A stretch of 8,228 nucleotides of DNA from Thermoplasmata archaeon (lineage in GTDB: Archaea; Thermoplasmatota; Thermoplasmata; UBA184): positions 1-8,228 of the forward strand of contig DAHVAA010000063.1 of assembly GCA_027314845.1 (NCBI GenBank). Reading direction: 5' to 3'. The notes under the pieces were generated by a model. That model made no database searches, was not told the DNA's origin, and saw only the letters and a list, made by a program, of their open reading frames with translations. Positions 5,174 through 8,228 of the stretch are shown here, one piece after another. The position numbers and the translations under genes are program-made. How positions within the stretch are numbered: position 1 is the first letter of the stretch; each line of letters starts with the position of its first letter.

Positions 5174-6142
5174 ATGACCGGTTCTGCGAACGTCGGCCCT
5201 GTCGTGGTCACGGGAGGGGCGGGGGCGATCGGCTCGTCGCTCGTCCGGGCCCTGCTCGGACGGGGGCACGAGGTGAGGGTCATCGACAACCTGTCGAGCG
5301 GAAAACGCGAACATCTTCCCGAGCTCTCCGACCTCTCGCACTGCTCCCTCACGGTCGCCGACCTTCGAGAACCCGACCGGTACGCCGATACGCTCCGGGG
5401 AGCCTCCGCGGTCTGGCACCTGGCCGCCAACACCGACATCCGCCGGGGCTCGGCCGACCCCCGGATCGATTTCGAGCACGGCACCGTCGCCACCTTCCGA
5501 GTCCTCGAAGCCGCCCGTCGCGCGGATGTCCGTCAGTTCTTCTACTCTTCCTCGTCGGTCGTCTACGGCTTTCCGAAGGTGTTCCCGACACCGGAGGACT
5601 ACGGGCCGCTCGAGCCCCAGTCCCTGTACGGGGCCGGAAAGCTCGCCGGCGAGGCGATGGCGTCGGCCTACTCGTACTCCTACGGGATCCGCACCTACCT
5701 CTTCCGGTTCGCGAACATCATCGGCCCGGGGATGACCCACGGGGTCATCTACGATTTCTTCGAAAAGCTCCGTCGGGACCCCGGTCGTCTCGAAGTCCTC
5801 GGGGACGGCCGCCAATCGAAGAGCTACCTGCGAACGGAGGACTGTGTCGGAGGAATGCTGCAGGTCGGCGACCGCGCGACCGAACCGGTGAACATCTTCA
5901 ATCTCGGCACCTCCGACCGCATCTCGGCACGGGAGATTGCCGAGAAGGTGGTGGCGGCGCACGGGGGCCGGGCGCGCATCGAGTATACTGGCGGCGACCG
6001 GGGGTGGGTCGGGGACGTCCCGCAGCAGCTGCTCGCGATCGATAAGGTACAGGGTCTGGGATGGAGCCCTCGCTACTCGAGCTCGGCGGCGGTGGACCTG
6101 ACGATCGCCGAGATGCTTCGGGCGCGGTCTTCCGCTCCTTGA
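5174..6142 (+). CDS. NAD-dependent nucleotide-sugar epimerase (UDP-glucose 4-epimerase-like, extended SDR)
   Basis: This is a 322-residue extended short-chain dehydrogenase/reductase that probably interconverts UDP-hexoses or related activated sugars in the cytoplasm. The Rossmann NAD-binding loop is VTGGAGAIGSS (12-22, G14-x2-G17-x2-G20), with Asp38 in VIDNLSSG placed to bind the NAD ribose. The LAANTDIR segment (83-90), the Ser run in FYSSSSVVYG (123-132), and the catalytic Tyr152 and Lys156 in YGAGK are all intact. The sugar-binding half shows RFANIIGPG (178-186), HGVIYDFFEKL (189-199), LGDGRQSKSYLR (209-220) and NLGTSDRISAREIAE (243-257), typical of archaeal GalE-like enzymes. Substrate and product (4-epimerase versus dehydratase or other epimerase) cannot be fixed. 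ATG 5174 was chosen because upstream in-frame starts would precede the TATA box. It converges on the GT4 gene with a 12-nt gap, supporting a glycan-building neighbourhood. Confidence 0.93.
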   Translation: MTGSANVGPVVVTGGAGAIGSSLVRALLGRGHEVRVIDNLSSGKREHLPELSDLSHCSLTVADLREPDRYADTLRGASAVWHLAANTDIRRGSADPRIDFEHGTVATFRVLEAARRADVRQFFYSSSSVVYGFPKVFPTPEDYGPLEPQSLYGAGKLAGEAMASAYSYSYGIRTYLFRFANIIGPGMTHGVIYDFFEKLRRDPGRLEVLGDGRQSKSYLRTEDCVGGMLQVGDRATEPVNIFNLGTSDRISAREIAEKVVAAHGGRARIEYTGGDRGWVGDVPQQLLAIDKVQGLGWSPRYSSSAAVDLTIAEMLRARSSAP

Positions 6143-6154
6143 ATGCTCGGCCGA

Positions 6155-7189
6155 CTAGCCGTCCGGGCTCCCCCCCGTGACCGATCGATAGACCTCGAGA
6201 TGCTGCTCGACGACCCGGGGCCAGGAGTACCGATCCAGAGCCGCCCGCCGGGCCGCTTCTCCCATCGCCCTCCGCCGTGAACCCTCCGCGACGAGCACCC
6301 GGGCGTGATCCCGAAGCCCTGAGACGAGGGCAGGTCCCTCGCCGGCGACCACCCAGCCATCGACACCGGAGTCGACCACGCCCTCGAGGGCAGGTCCCCC
6401 GAGCACCGGCAATCCGGCGGCCAGGCCCTCGAGGACCGTCGCCGAGAGAATCTCCACCGCGCTCGGGTGGACGAGGAAGTCGCTCTCCGCGAAAAGCCGC
6501 TCGAGCTCTACCTCGGAGACCTCTCCCAGGAGTTCGACCTCGGGACCGATCGCCCGAAGCGAGGCGGCATACTCCTGAGAGACGATCGGTCCCGCGATCC
6601 GCAACGTGGCCCCCGTCCCGCGGATCGCCTCCGCGGCAAGGTGCCAGCGCTTGAACGGGGCGATCACCCCGACTCCGAGCGCATGACCTCCGGTTCGTGC
6701 ACTCCACCGGGGAGCGAAGCGCTCCGTGTCCACGCCGAACGGGACCACCCGAATCGGTGGCAGCGGAGGCCGGACCGCCGATCGCATGGTCCGGGCGAGT
6801 GCTTCGGTCAACGCGATGACACGGGTGGCCTTTCGGACCGCGCGGCGTTCTAGCCAGTACCCCCACCGATGGGAGAGTCGCTCCCGATAGTACCAATGTC
6901 GCGAGTGCGAGGTGTAGACGAACGGGTACCCACCCAGGGCCAGACGGTTCGCGACCACCGGGGTATGGGCATGCAGGACATCCCACCGGGTCTTGCGGAG
7001 CAACCCCGGAATCTCTCGGGCGAACGGGTATTCGTCGCGCATCCGGCGGTGCCGCACCCGGTTGAGGATCTCCACCTCATGTCCCGCCGCCCGAAGGGCC
7101 GTGGCGAGGTCCGTCAGGATCCGCTCGATAGCGCCGTAGCCGGTAGGAGGGATCGGATGGACACCCCCTCCGATCAGGACGATTCGCAC
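6155..7189 (-). CDS. GT4-family glycosyltransferase (GT-B fold)
   Basis: This retaining glycosyltransferase transfers a sugar from a nucleotide-sugar donor onto an unknown acceptor. From the GTG at 7189 it has 344 residues. The N-terminal acceptor-side domain opens with VRIVLIGGG followed by PIPPTGYGAIERILTDLATAL (12-32), a well-known GT4 opening in which a second Gly often occupies the place of the Ala here. VLHAHTPVVANRLAL (71-85) follows, and the linker segment VVPFGVDTERF (148-158) leads into the donor domain. That has GVIAPFKRWHLAAEAI (174-189) with a basic residue for the nucleotide phosphates, and the E-x7-E motif Glu246 to Glu254 in VEILSATVLEGLAAGLPVL. No membrane segment is evident. 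GTG 7189 fits the start of the first beta strand and lies 23-28 nt from the ATTAAT element. The same frame is open to 8218 but that part is antisense to the GT2 gene. It is divergent from GT2. Confidence 0.94.
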   Translation of the reverse strand: MRIVLIGGGVHPIPPTGYGAIERILTDLATALRAAGHEVEILNRVRHRRMRDEYPFAREIPGLLRKTRWDVLHAHTPVVANRLALGGYPFVYTSHSRHWYYRERLSHRWGYWLERRAVRKATRVIALTEALARTMRSAVRPPLPPIRVVPFGVDTERFAPRWSARTGGHALGVGVIAPFKRWHLAAEAIRGTGATLRIAGPIVSQEYAASLRAIGPEVELLGEVSEVELERLFAESDFLVHPSAVEILSATVLEGLAAGLPVLGGPALEGVVDSGVDGWVVAGEGPALVSGLRDHARVLVAEGSRRRAMGEAARRAALDRYSWPRVVEQHLEVYRSVTGGSPDG

Positions 7190-7211
7190 GGGCGCGAGAG
7201 CGGGCCCTGAG

Positions 7212-7217
7212 ATTAAT
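7212..7217. promoter_or_regulatory. ATTAAT element shared by divergent GT4 and GT2 genes
   Basis: This palindromic AT hexamer is the AT-rich core of the 81-nt gap between the two glycosyltransferase starts. On the minus strand it is 23-28 nt before the GT4 GTG, suiting a leaderless transcript. On the plus strand it would put the GT2 start of transcription near 7240 and give a leader of about 30 nt that carries the purine-rich ribosome-binding stretch at 7253-7265. The promoter role is inferred. Confidence 0.45.
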
Positions 7218-7252
7218 GCCTTAGTGCGTTCCGGCGCTGACCCCAAGGCGGA

Positions 7253-7265
7253 GGGAGGGAGAGGG
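7253..7265 (+). promoter_or_regulatory. Shine-Dalgarno-like purine tract of the GT2 gene
   Basis: The tract GGGAGGGAGAGGG ends 5 nt before the GTG at 7271. GGAGG and GAGGG both complement the 3' end of 16S rRNA. It supports GTG 7271 as the start and contrasts with most other genes here, which have no such site. Confidence 0.6.
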
Positions 7266-7270
7266 CGAAC

Positions 7271-8104
7271 GTGGCGACGATCTGCGTCGAGATCGCCCTG
7301 GGCGACGACCGGCGGGTCGTCGACACCGTGGCGTCGCTCGCCCAGCAGGAGCGACGGCCGGACCGGGTCTTTTTGGCGGCATCTCTCGGAACTCCGCAAC
7401 CCTTGCTCGACGCGGTCCGTGACCGCGCGTCGGGTCTCCGGATCGACTTCGGGCGATATCCGAACGGGGTCGTCGGGGCCCGGTCCGCCTCGCTCACTGA
7501 GATCGGGGAGGATCTGACCGTGTTCCTCGACTCGGACGAGGTGGCACCCCCAGAGTGGCTCGGGCGACTGGTCGCCCCGATCGAGACCGGGGAGGCCCAG
7601 TTCTCCGGTGGCCCGACCCGGCCGCTCCGACCCGCCACGAGCTCGCTCGAACGCTACCACGAGGAGCTGGAGCGGTCGATCTACGAGGGACTCGTCCGGT
7701 GGAACGTCGTTTACCTCCCGCTGCAGAACACTGCCTGGCGGACCGCCGACCTGAAGCGGCTCGGTTTCGACCCTCGGATCCCCTTCGCGGAGGACCACGA
7801 CCTCGAGAGCCGAGCGATCGGCGCCGGGCTCTGCGGGGTCTTTGTTCCGGAGGCTTGGGTCTACCACGACAAGAGCACGGAGACGAGCTACGGACGGTGG
7901 GTCCGGAAGCGGTATCGGTACCTGGTCGCGATGGCGATGTCGCTCCTCAAGAATCGCGGACTCCGAGGACGACTGGGGGAGCGACGCGCCCCTGTCCGCC
8001 ATCCGCTTCGGTACGTGGAGGCGCTGCTCAAGCCGGTCGCGCTCCTCCACGGATGGTGGCGATGGCGTCGGCTCCGAGCGACGGTGCCGGGGCACGCCCG
8101 GTGA
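7271..8104 (+). CDS. GT2-family glycosyltransferase (GT-A fold)
   Basis: This is a probable inverting sugar transferase of 277 residues. The N-terminal half forms a GT-A nucleotide-sugar domain: ATICVEIALGDDRRVVDTVASLAQQ (2-26) is the first strand and helix, and LTVFLDSDEVAPPEWL (82-97) carries the metal-binding Asp-Ser-Asp at 87-89. Further on, FSGGPTRPL (111-119), the LQNTAWRTADLKRLGFDPRI stretch (151-170) and AEDHDLESRAIGAG (173-186) match the acceptor and catalytic-base region, the ED pair being typical. VYHDKSTETSYGRWVRKRYRYL (197-218) is a common GT2 ending. The C-terminus is very basic (WWRWRRLR) with a mildly hydrophobic helix at 218-226 and no firm membrane segment, so peripheral membrane contact is possible. 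The acceptor is unknown. It probably works with the divergent GT4 and nearby epimerase on a cell-surface glycan, glycolipid or N-glycan. Confidence 0.92.
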   Translation: MATICVEIALGDDRRVVDTVASLAQQERRPDRVFLAASLGTPQPLLDAVRDRASGLRIDFGRYPNGVVGARSASLTEIGEDLTVFLDSDEVAPPEWLGRLVAPIETGEAQFSGGPTRPLRPATSSLERYHEELERSIYEGLVRWNVVYLPLQNTAWRTADLKRLGFDPRIPFAEDHDLESRAIGAGLCGVFVPEAWVYHDKSTETSYGRWVRKRYRYLVAMAMSLLKNRGLRGRLGERRAPVRHPLRYVEALLKPVALLHGWWRWRRLRATVPGHAR

Positions 8105-8118
8105 GCGCGGAAAGGTCA

Positions 8119-8147
8119 ACCGCGGGGACGCCGGATCCGGCCGCGGT
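8119..8147. repeat. Inverted repeat after the GT2 gene
   Basis: ACCGCGG (8119-8125) and its complement CCGCGGT (8141-8147) enclose a 15-nt loop that holds a second palindrome, CCGGATCCGG (8131-8140). It lies 15 nt past the GT2 stop and upstream of the possible gene start at 8192. It might be a transcript-end hairpin or a binding site; there is no T-run after it, which argues against a classical terminator. Confidence 0.25.
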
Positions 8148-8154
8148 CCTCGCC

Positions 8155-8168
8155 GAGAAAACCTTATC
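8155..8168 (+). promoter_or_regulatory. Candidate BRE/TATA before the gene starting at 8192
   Basis: A purine-rich GAGAAAA is followed by CCTTATC, an arrangement like an archaeal BRE plus TATA element, 24-37 nt upstream of ATG 8192. It is the only AT-rich stretch between the GT2 stop and the window end. The match to consensus is moderate. Confidence 0.4.
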
Positions 8169-8191
8169 CGACATCCCGGTTCGGCGGGGCG

Positions 8192-8228
8192 ATGGCGCCT
8201 GAATCCTCGGCGGCACACCCCCCGGCGG
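8192..8228 (+). CDS. Possible start of a further gene, cut by window edge
   Basis: From ATG 8192 the frame MAPESSAAHPPA stays open to the right edge. Twelve residues are too few to identify anything. It is listed because the upstream AT-rich element sits at the same distance as before other starts here, suggesting a leaderless gene. If real it would follow GT2 and might belong to the glycan group. It could also be a chance frame. Confidence 0.35.
   Translation, partial: MAPESSAAHPPA

Noticed and set aside
5092..5493. An N-terminal extension of the 74-residue protein to 208 residues
   Set aside because: It runs antisense to the epimerase and across the divergent promoter; it is Arg/Ser/Pro-rich without a fold pattern.
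8101..8202. A 33-residue frame starting at a GTG that overlaps the GT2 stop (GTGA)
   Set aside because: The overlap looks like translational coupling, but the peptide has no fold pattern, and its end overlaps the better-placed ATG at 8192.
7190..8218. An upstream extension that would make the GT4 protein 687 residues long
   Set aside because: The extension is antisense to the GT2 gene, which has clear GT-A motifs; the GT4 fold begins exactly at GTG 7189 with a TATA-like element at the expected distance.
1..8228. Search for tRNA genes, CRISPR repeats, insertion-sequence ends and phage genes
   Set aside because: No regularly spaced repeats, cloverleaf-like tract, transposase motif or phage structural protein was seen, and nearly all sequence is taken up by ordinary genes.

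Overview
This window looks like part of an archaeal chromosome that is very GC-rich (roughly two-thirds GC by eye, not counted). The evidence is an archaeal sliding clamp (PCNA), a free-standing AlaX alanyl-tRNA editing protein, and short AT-rich TATA-like islands about 23-38 nt upstream of most start codons, often with no Shine-Dalgarno sequence. Protein style and composition would fit a high-GC member of the Thermoplasmatota, but that placement is a guess.

The window is almost entirely coding: ten genes are essentially complete or nearly so, and one more may begin at the right edge. The longest gap is about 105 nt. Layout: (1) 1-1042, 3' part of a cysteinyl-tRNA synthetase (+), entering from the left edge. 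(2) 1039-2244, an AtoB/PhaA-type thiolase (-), convergent with cysS and sharing the palindrome CTAG as both stop codons. (3) 2350-3081, PCNA (-). (4) 3178-3936, AlaX (+), divergent from PCNA. (5) 5091 down to 3896, a compact minus-strand unit: a 74-residue unrecognised alpha/beta protein, a winged-helix protein, and a RimJ/RimL-type acetyltransferase whose 3' end overlaps alaX by 41 bp. (6) 5174-6142, a nucleotide-sugar epimerase (+), divergent from that unit and preceded by a strong TATA box. (7) 6155-7189, a GT4 glycosyltransferase (-). (8) 7271-8104, a GT2 glycosyltransferase (+). (9) From 8192, the possible start of another gene (+).

Two themes stand out. The left half is information processing: tRNA charging, tRNA proofreading and the replication clamp, with a metabolic thiolase inserted. 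The right half is sugar-nucleotide and glycan work: epimerase, GT4 and GT2, probably for surface glycans, glycoprotein or glycolipid. Between them sits the small-protein/winged-helix/GNAT unit, which is the best candidate here for something undescribed. It shares its divergent promoter region with the epimerase, and an identical 10-bp palindrome lies next to each of the two start codons.

I found no tRNA, rRNA, CRISPR array, insertion sequence or obvious phage gene.
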